Assembly (NCBI GenBank): GCA_002367715.1 | Contig: DFDL01000006.1 | Coordinates: 1-13,226, forward strand | DNA length: 13,226 bases | Direction: 5' to 3' | From: Actinobacteria bacterium UBA3028 | GTDB lineage: Bacteria > Actinomycetota > Actinomycetes > Nanopelagicales > Nanopelagicaceae | Shown: positions 1 through 6,378 of the stretch, piece after piece | How positions within the stretch are numbered: the stretch's first letter is position 1 | Layout of the letters: every line of letters begins with the position of its first letter | The notes under the pieces: model-generated | What the model was told of the DNA's origin: nothing | The model's input: the letters and a program-made list of their open reading frames with translations, nothing else | Databases searched by the model: none | Program-made: the position numbers and the translations under genes

Positions 1-52
1 AGAACTGTGAGGGCGCCTTGGCGGAAGAAGCTATAGGGGAAGCAGAAGGCAT
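1..52 (-). CDS. Possible 5' end of a gene downstream of the sugar permeases (cut by window edge)
   Basis: An open frame starts at an ATG on the minus strand at 52 and runs off the left edge after 17 codons. It begins MPSASPIASSAKAPSQF. A TAAAAT box lies on the minus strand at 66-61, eight bases before this ATG, which could be a -10 element for a near-leaderless message. A second ATG at 62 opens another frame to the edge, but that translation looks less natural. In sugar ABC operons a glycoside hydrolase often follows the MalG-type permease, and a short Ser/Ala/Pro-rich start ending in QF would fit a family 1 glycosidase. That identity is a guess from context only. Confidence 0.25.
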   Translation of the reverse strand, partial: MPSASPIASSAKAPSQF

Positions 53-69
53 TTGCGCGCATTTTAGAG

Positions 70-939
70 TTACTTAACGCTACCTGCAGTTAATCCACCA
101 ACTAAGTACTTCTCAATACTTATGAAGAGGATTACCACGGGAACGATTGCGATTGCAGTTGTCGTAAATAGATACTCCCAAGCTACGTCATACTGCCCAA
201 CGAAGGTTGTGATACCTGTTGAGATTGGTTGGCGTTGTGGCGAGCTCATGATGGTAAGGGCAACCGTGAACTCATTCCAAGTAGCAACAAAGGTGAAGAT
301 AACCGCAGTTACAAGCCCAGGGAGAGTTACTGGTAGAACTATTCGCCGTAGCGCTGAGAATTTAGTGCAACCATCAACCATTGCTGCCTCTTCAATTTCA
401 ACTGGAACGCTAGCAAAGAAGCCAGAGAGCAGCCAGACCGCAAAGGCTAGGTTAAAACCAGCATTGACAATAATTAGCGCAAGCCAAGTATCTAAAAGTC
501 CAAAGAACTTAACTTCACGGAAGATACCGATAATCAGCGCTGTTGGTGAGAACATCTGAGTAGCAAGGACTAGAAGTAGGAACGCGGCACGTCCTTTGAA
601 ACGATTTCGTGCAATATAGTAAGCAGCTGGAACCGAGACCAAGAGAACTAGCAGCGTTGCAAAGATTGAGACGACGATACTTGCTTTGAGGAAATCAGCA
701 ATTGGCGCCTTTGACCAAACATCAAGGTAGTTATTGAACTGCCAATCAACTGGTAGCCGCTTTGTCGGCGTTGAATAGAGCTCGCCATGTGGTTTTAGCG
801 AAGTCAAGATCATATTTATATATGGATAGATAAAGAAAAGCCCAATCGAGTAGGCGCTTATCATCGTAGCAGCCTTCTTCGGTGTCATCGAGAAATTTCT
901 CTTCGCCTTTTTAGCGACTTTCTCCTCAAGTTTTTGCAT
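70..939 (-). CDS. Carbohydrate ABC transporter permease, MalG type
   Basis: This is an inner-membrane permease of a binding-protein-dependent sugar importer (CUT1 family, MalG-like). The 289-residue length is usual. After a basic cytoplasmic N-terminus of about 24 residues it has about six hydrophobic segments (near 27-47, 87-110, 118-140, 151-175, 208-228 and 260-276). The EAA loop, which contacts the ATPase, is visible at about 184-204, with EAAMVDGC followed by LRRIVLP. The ATG overlaps the TGA stop of the preceding permease gene by one base (TGATG on the minus strand), so the two are translationally coupled. No ATPase gene is seen in the operon; such systems usually share a MsmK/UgpC-type ATPase encoded elsewhere. 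The exact sugar cannot be read from the sequence. Confidence 0.93.
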   Translation of the reverse strand: MQKLEEKVAKKAKRNFSMTPKKAATMISAYSIGLFFIYPYINMILTSLKPHGELYSTPTKRLPVDWQFNNYLDVWSKAPIADFLKASIVVSIFATLLVLLVSVPAAYYIARNRFKGRAAFLLLVLATQMFSPTALIIGIFREVKFFGLLDTWLALIIVNAGFNLAFAVWLLSGFFASVPVEIEEAAMVDGCTKFSALRRIVLPVTLPGLVTAVIFTFVATWNEFTVALTIMSSPQRQPISTGITTFVGQYDVAWEYLFTTTAIAIVPVVILFISIEKYLVGGLTAGSVK

Positions 940-1877
940 CAGAGTTGACCTCGAGTCGCTTTGGTTACGCGCAGATAAATAAGGACGATTAACATAATAA
1001 AGGCGAAGTTGATTACTCCAAGGGCGGTTGAAGGGCCCATGTTGTACTCCACAAATGCCATCTTGTAGGCAAATGTAATTGTCGTATCAGTGTTGTAACC
1101 AGGCCCGCCTCGGGTAAGCGCCCAGATAATTGGGAAAGAGTTGAAGACGTTGATTAAGTTAATGATTGTGGCAATCAGCAGAGCATTGCGCAGGAGAGGA
1201 AATTTGATACCACGATAAATCTGCCAAGAAGTTGCGCCATCTACTTGCGCCGCCTCAATAATGTCATTTGGGATTGATTGCAACCCGGCCAAAAGCACAA
1301 AGGTCGTAAATGGAATCGAAACAAATACCGCGACCCAGATTAGAACAAAGAAGGAATATCTTGGATCTCGCAGCCAGTCAACAGGTTGATCTTGCAATCC
1401 AAGTTGGCGCAGGGTTAAATTAAATTCACCTGATGTAAGTTCAAGCATCCACTTCCAGACAATTGATGTCATAACTACTGATGCTGCCCAAGGAACAATC
1501 ATCGCCCAGCGTACAAATTTGCGACCCGGAAAATTCTGATTAATTAATTGTGCAAGGGGCATAGATAAAATTACAGTTATAGAAACAACTGAACCAACCC
1601 AGACGAGCGTGCGCATAACGATGGCACCGAGATCTGGATTTTCAAAGAGCATTCTGTAATTTTCTAGGCCATTAAAGCCTTCTAGCGCGCCAGCGGAAGT
1701 TATCTTTGTGAGCGAGATTTTGATTAACTCAATCGCCGGCCAAACTACAACAGCAATTATTAGTGCAAGTGCTGGGCCAATCCAGGGGAGTGCATTTAAA
1801 ATCGAGTTCTTTGGACGACGTTTCTTAGCAACACCAGCAACCTTCGCACCTTTGGCCCCAACATCTAATGCGGTCAA
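939..1877 (-). CDS. Carbohydrate ABC transporter permease, MalF type
   Basis: This is the first of two permeases that form the membrane channel of the sugar importer, 312 residues long. A basic N-terminus (residues 18-24) precedes the first membrane span at about 32-53. Further spans lie near 92-112, 125-143, 177-198, 231-252 and 285-304. The EAA loop is at about 208-228 (EAAQVDGATSWQIYRGIKFP). The start codon is TTG at 1877, chosen because AAGGAG lies on the minus strand 8 bases upstream (plus 1886-1891) and no better ATG exists nearby. A hairpin with a T-tract separates it from the binding-protein gene, so it is probably expressed at a lower level than that gene. It overlaps the next permease by one base. 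Confidence 0.93.
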   Translation of the reverse strand: MTALDVGAKGAKVAGVAKKRRPKNSILNALPWIGPALALIIAVVVWPAIELIKISLTKITSAGALEGFNGLENYRMLFENPDLGAIVMRTLVWVGSVVSITVILSMPLAQLINQNFPGRKFVRWAMIVPWAASVVMTSIVWKWMLELTSGEFNLTLRQLGLQDQPVDWLRDPRYSFFVLIWVAVFVSIPFTTFVLLAGLQSIPNDIIEAAQVDGATSWQIYRGIKFPLLRNALLIATIINLINVFNSFPIIWALTRGGPGYNTDTTITFAYKMAFVEYNMGPSTALGVINFAFIMLIVLIYLRVTKATRGQL

Positions 1878-1913
1878 ATCAATTTCTCCTTACGACCTGA
1901 AGTCTAATTACTT

Positions 1914-1955
1914 AAAAAATAGGGTCCTGGCGGTTTTAACCTACCAAGACCCTAT
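1914..1955 (-). terminator. Intrinsic terminator / attenuator between binding protein and permeases
   Basis: On the minus strand a perfect 8-bp stem (ATAGGGTC at 1955-1948 with GACCCTAT at 1926-1919) is extended inward by a TTGGTAGG/CCGCCA partial stem and is followed at once by six T residues (1919-1914). It lies 42 bases after the binding-protein stop and just before the ribosome binding site of the MalF-type gene. A partial terminator here would let the binding protein be made in excess over the permeases, as is known for many sugar importers. Confidence 0.8.
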
Positions 1956-1996
1956 CTCGTTTACTACCTATTTATTGCTTATTTGCTACAAACTAA

Positions 1997-3232
1997 TTAC
2001 TTAGTTCCTGCAGCAACAGCTACCTTCTGGATCTTATTTAGAACTGACTTTGGTGAATAAATAACACCAGTTCCTAGTTGGGTAGCAAGTGTTCCTGCAA
2101 CCTTTGGCCAAGCTCCAAGATCTCCTGGGTAGAAGATTGCATTTGGAAGTTGCTCGATGAATGGAAGCAATGAAGAGTCCACAGCCGTTGAAGCTGATTT
2201 AGTTGCTGGAATAAATCCACCAGCAGCCTTTAGGAATCCTGCATAGTTTGCTGGCTGGAATAGGAAGTTCATCCATGCCTTAACTGCTGCTTCGTTTCCT
2301 GGCTTCTTAAATGCCATGAAGTAATCCTGAACTCCAAGAGTAATTGACTTACCTCTTGGTGAGTGTGGGAATGGAGCAATGCCGTAATCAACCTTGCTCT
2401 TGTAATCCTTAAGTGTTGAAGGGAAGAACACTGAAGCATTGATCATTGCAACTTTGCCTTGGCTAAATAGCTTGAAAGCATCGGTACGGTTTGTTGAAGC
2501 TGGGCTTGGTTGTGTCAGACCCTTCTTGACCAAAGAGGTCAAGTACTTCATTGTCTGTACGTTTGCCTTTGAGTTGATAACCCACTTCTTTGTCTTATTA
2601 TCGAAGTAACGTCCATTGTTTCCGCCAGCCCAGATAGCAAATTCTGCTTGAGCTTCTTCAGATCCCAAAGGAAGCGCGATTGGGTAAACACTTGGGTACT
2701 TTGCCTTGATCTTCTTAGCAGCAGCTGTAACTTGCTTCCATGTTGATGGAACCTTCTTAACACCTGATGTGTAAAGCATTTGCTTGTTGTAGAAGAACAT
2801 ACGAGCTGAAGCTAAATCTGGAACAGCATATGCAGTTCCGTCATACTTTGAGTTATCGATAAATGCAGGCACGAAGTCTGCAAGTGTCTTAGCATCAAAG
2901 AGATCTTCTGCCTTGTAAAGGAGACCCTGAGCTGCATAGTCAGAGAATGTGTTTAGGTTCAAGATATCTGGTGTTGAATCTGTAGCCACCAAGGTACGAC
3001 CCTTAACAAGAATGTCATCCCATGAAAGGTTTGTGTGCTCTACCTTTATATCTGGGTTTGCTGCCATGAATCGCGCATTTAGGTCTGCGTAATATGCAGG
3101 CATATCGTCTGTGTAGTTAGGTGTAATAACCTTGATAGTTGTGGCAGCTTGAGCTGGCATAACTGACAAGACTGTTGCTGAAAGCGATACTGCTGCAATC
3201 GCACTGAGGCGACGTAGGCTCATCTTCTTCAT
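1997..3232 (-). CDS. Extracellular sugar-binding protein of ABC importer, no lipobox
   Basis: This is a family 1 extracellular solute-binding protein (MalE/UgpB-like), 411 residues, which captures the substrate for the two permeases encoded downstream. The N-terminus is a clear Sec signal peptide: basic residues 1-8, a hydrophobic core at 11-25 and an AQA cleavage site at 27-29. The mature chain begins with the usual beta-strand (TIKVITPNY), and later carries the family pattern around residues 90-100 (TPDILNLNTF) and in the second lobe (FKLFSQGKVAM). The protein contains no cysteine at all, so it cannot be a lipoprotein, unlike most binding proteins of single-membrane bacteria. The ATG at 3232 has AAGGAG 10 bases upstream. 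The TAA stop is followed by a terminator-like hairpin. The substrate is unknown, though neutral sugars or oligosaccharides are typical. Confidence 0.93.
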   Translation of the reverse strand: MKKMSLRRLSAIAAVSLSATVLSVMPAQAATTIKVITPNYTDDMPAYYADLNARFMAANPDIKVEHTNLSWDDILVKGRTLVATDSTPDILNLNTFSDYAAQGLLYKAEDLFDAKTLADFVPAFIDNSKYDGTAYAVPDLASARMFFYNKQMLYTSGVKKVPSTWKQVTAAAKKIKAKYPSVYPIALPLGSEEAQAEFAIWAGGNNGRYFDNKTKKWVINSKANVQTMKYLTSLVKKGLTQPSPASTNRTDAFKLFSQGKVAMINASVFFPSTLKDYKSKVDYGIAPFPHSPRGKSITLGVQDYFMAFKKPGNEAAVKAWMNFLFQPANYAGFLKAAGGFIPATKSASTAVDSSLLPFIEQLPNAIFYPGDLGAWPKVAGTLATQLGTGVIYSPKSVLNKIQKVAVAAGTK

Positions 3233-3251
3233 ATTTATTAGTCTCCTTGAT

Positions 3252-3263
3252 CGGGTTTCCCCG
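3252..3263 (-). promoter_or_regulatory. Small GNRA-type hairpin just before the binding-protein ribosome binding site
   Basis: On the minus strand CGGG-GAAA-CCCG forms a 4-bp GC stem closed by a GAAA tetraloop. It ends three bases before the AAGGAG ribosome binding site (plus 3243-3248) of the binding-protein gene. It could stabilise the leader or keep the ribosome site open. The function is inferred. Confidence 0.4.
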
Positions 3264-3280
3264 GCTTCTAGTAGTTAGAT

Positions 3281-3310
3281 GGAGTGGGCAGCAGGGTGCC
3301 TGCCCGCTCC
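3281..3310 (-). promoter_or_regulatory. Strong leader hairpin of the binding-protein mRNA
   Basis: An 11-bp inverted repeat (3281-3291 with 3300-3310, one G-T wobble, 8-base loop) would form in the untranslated leader of the sugar-binding-protein transcript. No T-tract follows, so it is not an ordinary terminator. The arm at 3302-3307 (GCCCGC on plus) can alternatively pair with GCGGGC at 3333-3338, which would exclude the 11-bp hairpin. Confidence 0.5.
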
Positions 3311-3353
3311 AGTGCCCTTACTCCACCACTCTGCGGGCTCGAAATCAAGGTGA

Positions 3354-3392
3354 GGTGATAACGAATTGGTAACGAATTATTACAAAATCACC
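3354..3392. promoter_or_regulatory. Probable operator/promoter region: tandem TAACGAATT repeats
   Basis: The 9-base unit TAACGAATT occurs at 3359-3367 and again at 3370-3378, 11 bases apart, which is about one DNA turn. The pair is framed by GGTGAT (3354-3359) and ATCACC (3387-3392). It lies in the divergent region between the sugar-importer operon and the SnoaL-like gene, near possible minus-strand promoter boxes (TTGTAA at 3386-3381 or TAATAA nearby). It is a plausible repressor site, for example for a LacI-type sugar regulator. The regulator is not in the window. Confidence 0.45.
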
Positions 3393-3410
3393 CCAGGTAG
3401 AAAGTGGCCC

Positions 3411-3423
3411 CATAATTGTGTCT
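3411..3423 (+). promoter_or_regulatory. -10 box for a leaderless SnoaL-like mRNA
   Basis: CATAAT at 3411-3416 ends seven bases before the ATG at 3424. A transcript started from it would begin at or next to that ATG, so the GTG at 3418 would not be in the message. No convincing -35 box or Shine-Dalgarno sequence is seen. Confidence 0.55.
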
Positions 3424-3861
3424 ATGGCGAGCAAATCACAAGCAGATGACAGAGGTGAGATTGAGAAGATCCGCCAGATCGCAATAGATTTCTTCAGCGA
3501 GATCTGGAATCAAGGAGATGAGAGCGCAATCGATAAATTTATCTCTGTAAATACAGTTGGAAACGACCCACAATTTGGGACCGGGCGCGAAAGCTTTAGA
3601 AAAAAATGGCGCGAGTGGCAGAGGGCATTTCCCGATATAAATTTTAGAATCGATGATGTAATCGTGGAAGGAAATAAGGTCGTAACGAGATGGCATCTCA
3701 CAGGAACGCAGAGCGGCCCACTTGAAGGCATGCCACCTTCAAATAAGAAGGTTGCCGTCGATGGCGTAAGCATCGATGAAATAAAAAATGGCCAATTGAT
3801 TTCCGGGTTTGATGCCTGGGATTCGCTAAATTTTCGCAAGCAACTTGGGTTACCGATTTAA
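3424..3861 (+). CDS. SnoaL-like polyketide cyclase / ester cyclase family protein
   Basis: This is a small cytoplasmic protein of the NTF2-like SnoaL fold, 145 residues from the ATG at 3424. The frame also allows a GTG start at 3418, adding two residues. The pattern fits the family: an N-terminal helix with FFSEIWNQGD (about 25-34), then the central part with ESFRKKWREWQRAFPD and IDDVIVEGNKVVTRW, and the C-terminal strand with the GMPPSNKKVAVDG motif typical of ester-cyclase-like members. The family includes aklanonic acid cyclases but most genomic members have no known substrate, so the reaction here is unknown. The ATG at 3424 is preferred because a CATAAT box precedes it by seven bases and there is no ribosome site. 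It is divergent from the sugar importer and lies 41 bases before the UbiA-like gene. Confidence 0.8.
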   Translation: MASKSQADDRGEIEKIRQIAIDFFSEIWNQGDESAIDKFISVNTVGNDPQFGTGRESFRKKWREWQRAFPDINFRIDDVIVEGNKVVTRWHLTGTQSGPLEGMPPSNKKVAVDGVSIDEIKNGQLISGFDAWDSLNFRKQLGLPI

Positions 3862-3891
3862 TCTTCTAAATACCCAATGTCATTAATGAAC

Positions 3892-3902
3892 TACTCTTAG
3901 TT
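3892..3902 (+). promoter_or_regulatory. -10 box for a leaderless UbiA-family mRNA
   Basis: TACTCT at 3892-3897 ends five bases before the ATG at 3903, and no Shine-Dalgarno sequence precedes the gene. This spacing suits a transcript beginning at the start codon. A short palindrome CATTAATG lies just upstream at 3881-3888. Confidence 0.5.
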
Positions 3903-4709
3903 ATGGTCAAACTCCGAAGCTACGCGATCGCCTCACACCTTGGTCCAACGCTATTAGTAACTACCGTAACTTTCTTGCTTGCCACCACAATTTGGTGGGA
4001 GGGGCCAGCTCTTGTAATTGCCTTTGGAATCGCGCTCGGTCAATTTATTGTTGGGTGGAGCAATGATTTATTCGATTTCCGTGATGACCTGCGACATAAC
4101 CGAATGAGCAAACCTCTCGTCACAGGAGCGCTAAAACCCGCCGAGTTAAAGCGTGCAATCCTTATTGTTCTCCCCATTGCTCTTCTCGTAAATCTCTTAG
4201 GTCCACTTGGCCTAAAGGGCGGCGCTGTTTCAATGCTAGGCATCGGCCTTGGACTTTCATATAACTTCTATCTAAAACCAACTGCGCTTTCGCCAGTTCC
4301 ATACGCTCTTGCCTTTGCACTACTTCCGGCAGCTCTGGTTATATCTACTGATCGCACGCCACCGCTCTGGATCATGTGGGCTGGGGCGCTACTTGGAATG
4401 TCAGCTCACTTCGCAAATGTTTTAAAGGATTTTAAAGAGGATAAAGAAAGTGGAATCACAAGCCTGCCAATTAGATTGGGAAGAATCCCATCTAGGTTTA
4501 TTACGGCAGCTTTTCTAATCGCTGCGACCATAATTCTTGATAGCGCTAAATCAAACACCGCAATTCTTGTAATCGGCACCATGGCAGCGAGTTTTAGCAT
4601 ATTTATGCCGCGAGCAGTTCTCTTTAAATTACTGATGCTAATTGCCCTGCTAGATGTCGCCCTATTGGTAGGCGCTGCCGGAGAATTAATCGGGTCTAGA
4701 ACGATTTAG
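3903..4709 (+). CDS. UbiA-family prenyltransferase
   Basis: This is an integral-membrane prenyltransferase of the UbiA superfamily, 268 residues with about eight or nine hydrophobic spans. The two Asp-rich motifs that bind prenyl diphosphate through magnesium are visible: NDLFDFRDD at 54-62 and DFKED at 176-180 (within NVLKDFKEDKESG). The text after motif 2 (SLPIRLG) is also typical. Members move a prenyl chain onto an aromatic ring, quinone precursor, heme or sugar phosphate. The shape here matches the generic actinobacterial subgroup whose acceptor is unknown, so menaquinone-, carotenoid- or chlorophyll-type roles cannot be separated. The ATG at 3903 has no ribosome site but has a -10 box five bases upstream, suggesting a leaderless message. 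It is followed by a region of coding relics. Confidence 0.87.
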   Translation: MVKLRSYAIASHLGPTLLVTTVTFLLATTIWWEGPALVIAFGIALGQFIVGWSNDLFDFRDDLRHNRMSKPLVTGALKPAELKRAILIVLPIALLVNLLGPLGLKGGAVSMLGIGLGLSYNFYLKPTALSPVPYALAFALLPAALVISTDRTPPLWIMWAGALLGMSAHFANVLKDFKEDKESGITSLPIRLGRIPSRFITAAFLIAATIILDSAKSNTAILVIGTMAASFSIFMPRAVLFKLLMLIALLDVALLVGAAGELIGSRTI

Positions 4710-4742
4710 CAATTTTGTATTGGTCGCTACTGTAGAATCTTC

Positions 4743-4922
4743 TTGGTTGCTATTTATGTAACGATCTCTCTGCTTGGGCTATCTGCAATTGGGTTATTTA
4801 TCTCAACACTTACCCTTATTCCGGTGGGTGCGATGGCTGCAACACTGGTGGTCTCAACTGTCACACAAATTCTGGGCGCACTGGCATATAGCCGCTTCAC
4901 TACTAAGGATGTTCTCTCTTAA
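4743..4922 (+). pseudogene. Relic of an ABC-2 type transporter permease C-terminus
   Basis: After the UbiA-family stop, the same frame stays open to the TAA at 4920-4922 without a credible start codon. From about 4743 it encodes a hydrophobic stretch with the pattern GLFISTLTLIPVGAMAAT, which resembles the conserved late segment of ABC-2 export permeases, then ends in YSRFTTKDVLS, which resembles the typical extreme C-terminus of the same proteins (an F..KD pattern). In intact ABC-2 permeases these two parts are separated by some tens of residues; here they abut. This suggests a gene that lost its 5' part and had an internal deletion. Family assignment is by recalled pattern, not alignment. 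A short expressed membrane peptide cannot be excluded. Confidence 0.55.
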
Positions 4923-4958
4923 GGTTTTTTGAGAATCTTTAACTTAGTGCTAGCTCTT

Positions 4959-5157
4959 ATGTTCAACCAGATTGGGCAGCCAAAACTTTCATCCTACTTC
5001 CAGATCTTTGATGATTTAGTCCATACATTTCCAACGTTTAGCTGATGGCCAGAGTTGGAGTAAAGCATTTTCTGATATTTATGGCATATCGTGGGAACTG
5101 GCAAAGCCGATCTTGGCTCAATACATTGCAGAAAATGCATCGAATCTTCCTCTTTAG
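4959..5157 (+). pseudogene. Frameshifted relic of an unknown protein
   Basis: Two frames show protein-like text that would join at about 5025-5045. The first, from ATG 4959, reads NQIGQPKLSSYFQIFDDLVH before losing sense and reaching a stop at 5042-5044. The second, in another frame, reads FQRLADGQSWSKAFSDIYG followed by SWELAKPILAQYI, ending at TAG 5155-5157. The second part has the AF..IYG.SW pattern seen near the C-terminus of peptidase- or collagenase-like surface proteins, though I cannot name a family with certainty. No intact start or ribosome site is present. With the ABC-2 relic next to it, the stretch 4710-5204 looks like decaying DNA between intact genes. Confidence 0.4.
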
Positions 5158-5192
5158 AAATTTATAGCCCGTCCCAACTTGAGATAACTGCC

Positions 5193-5204
5193 TAGACTGA
5201 TGTC
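5193..5204 (+). promoter_or_regulatory. -10 box for a leaderless antiporter mRNA
   Basis: TAGACT at 5193-5198 ends exactly six bases before the ATG at 5205, and no Shine-Dalgarno sequence is present. The spacing is the same as at 8489, 9086 and 10869. Confidence 0.55.
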
Positions 5205-6362
5205 ATGGCAAGCATTGTTGTAGATAGCGCACCGCTAGTTCTAGGTGTCGGTATCGTTTTACTAAGTGCTGCAGTTATGGGATTTGGCGCCCGAAAAATT
5301 GGTCTACCCGCAGTTGTTGGATACCTGGCTACAGGACTTATAGTCTCGCCATTTAAGTCGGGATTTATAGATAGTTACGACCAGCTCTCACTGCTTGCAG
5401 ATATCGGCGTTGTGCTTCTCTTATTTGAAGTGGGAATTGAAATAGATCTGCGCAGAATTAAGCGCGAACAGAAAGCCTTGATCTGGGGAGTACCAGCACA
5501 AGTTGCCATAGGAATTCTAATTGGCACCCCGGTATTTCTTCTCTTAGATATTCCACTATTTGGTGCGCTACTTTTATCACTCTCGATTGCAATGTCTTCG
5601 AGTGTTGTAATAGTAAATATCACCAGAAGTCGTCGAAGAAATACTGACACTCAGACTGAAGAGGCCCTCCTTGGGTGGGCGGTCATACAGGATGTTACTG
5701 GTGTTACTTTAGCTGCGATTATTATTGCGCTCTTTGGAACCAGTGACAGATCTCTTCCGATTGCCTTAGGGGGGATCCTTGGGTTTATAGCAGTTGCATA
5801 TTTGGCAGCAAAAGTGATGCCAATAATCTTGAAATTTGTTCGCTGGGAGAAAGATCTATTCCTAATCTTCTCTGTTTCGATTGGTCTCTCACTTGCCGCC
5901 CTCGGCACTGTTGTCTTTGGAATCCCAATGGCACTGGCCGGATTCGTAGCAGGACTAGCGATAAACCAGAACCGCGATACCGATGAAGTGCGAAAGGCGA
6001 TACTTCCATTTCGAGATCTATTTGCCGTTCTATTCTTTGTAATAATTGGCAGTCTGATTGAGGTATCACAATTATCATCCGCACTTCCATTTGCGCTTTT
6101 GATAATTGTGCTGGTTATATTTGCCAAGAGCTTGCCCGTTGTTCTCTTGGCTAAAATTGGTAAATTAAATGCTAACCCATTTCAACTGGGGGTTGGCGTC
6201 GGCCAAGTTGGTGAGTTCTCCTTCGTTTTAGGCAGCATCGCTTACTCACAAGGAGCTATCGACCTCGGACAGTTCGTCGGTGTTCTACTTGCCGTTGTGA
6301 TCTCAATTATCGGCTCGGTTCTGTTGGTTCGGTTGCGCCCCGCCCGAGTGAGAAAGAGCTAG
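5205..6362 (+). CDS. CPA2-type monovalent cation:proton antiporter (Kef-like), membrane domain only
   Basis: This is a membrane antiporter of the CPA2/KefB-KefC family that exchanges K+ or Na+ for protons. The 385 residues make up about a dozen membrane spans. Visible family motifs are LLLFEVGIEIDL at 71-82, SSSVVI at 131-136, the ion-site IQD at 161-163 within GWAVIQDVTGV, GFVAGLAI at 246-253 and GQVGEFSFVLG at 333-343. The protein ends at a basic tail (RLRPARVRKS) with no RCK/TrkA-N nucleotide-binding domain, so it lacks the regulatory half of full Kef proteins. The ATG is preceded by a -10 box six bases upstream, which supports a leaderless transcript. It converges with the DoxX-like gene across only 16 bases with no obvious terminator. 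Ion specificity is not deducible. Confidence 0.88.
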   Translation: MASIVVDSAPLVLGVGIVLLSAAVMGFGARKIGLPAVVGYLATGLIVSPFKSGFIDSYDQLSLLADIGVVLLLFEVGIEIDLRRIKREQKALIWGVPAQVAIGILIGTPVFLLLDIPLFGALLLSLSIAMSSSVVIVNITRSRRRNTDTQTEEALLGWAVIQDVTGVTLAAIIIALFGTSDRSLPIALGGILGFIAVAYLAAKVMPIILKFVRWEKDLFLIFSVSIGLSLAALGTVVFGIPMALAGFVAGLAINQNRDTDEVRKAILPFRDLFAVLFFVIIGSLIEVSQLSSALPFALLIIVLVIFAKSLPVVLLAKIGKLNANPFQLGVGVGQVGEFSFVLGSIAYSQGAIDLGQFVGVLLAVVISIIGSVLLVRLRPARVRKS

Positions 6363-6378
6363 CTGCACTTATAGAGAG

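Noticed and set aside
122..559. 145-codon plus-strand frame
   Set aside because: It lies antisense within the MalG-type permease gene. Its translation is Ser/Thr/Ile-rich without family motifs, as expected of a shadow frame.
3281..3310. Leader hairpin considered as an intrinsic terminator
   Set aside because: There is no T-tract on either strand after the stem, so it fits a leader structure better than a terminator.
3510..3839. 109-codon minus-strand frame
   Set aside because: It is antisense to the SnoaL-like gene and shows no recognisable motif.
5651..6127. 158-codon minus-strand frame
   Set aside because: It is antisense to the antiporter, whose motifs are continuous and convincing, and has no ribosome site or promoter-like box of its own.
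6363..6378. Terminator between the convergent antiporter and DoxX-like genes
   Set aside because: The 16 bases hold no stem-loop with a T-tract; only a short AGCTAGCT palindrome spans the antiporter stop.
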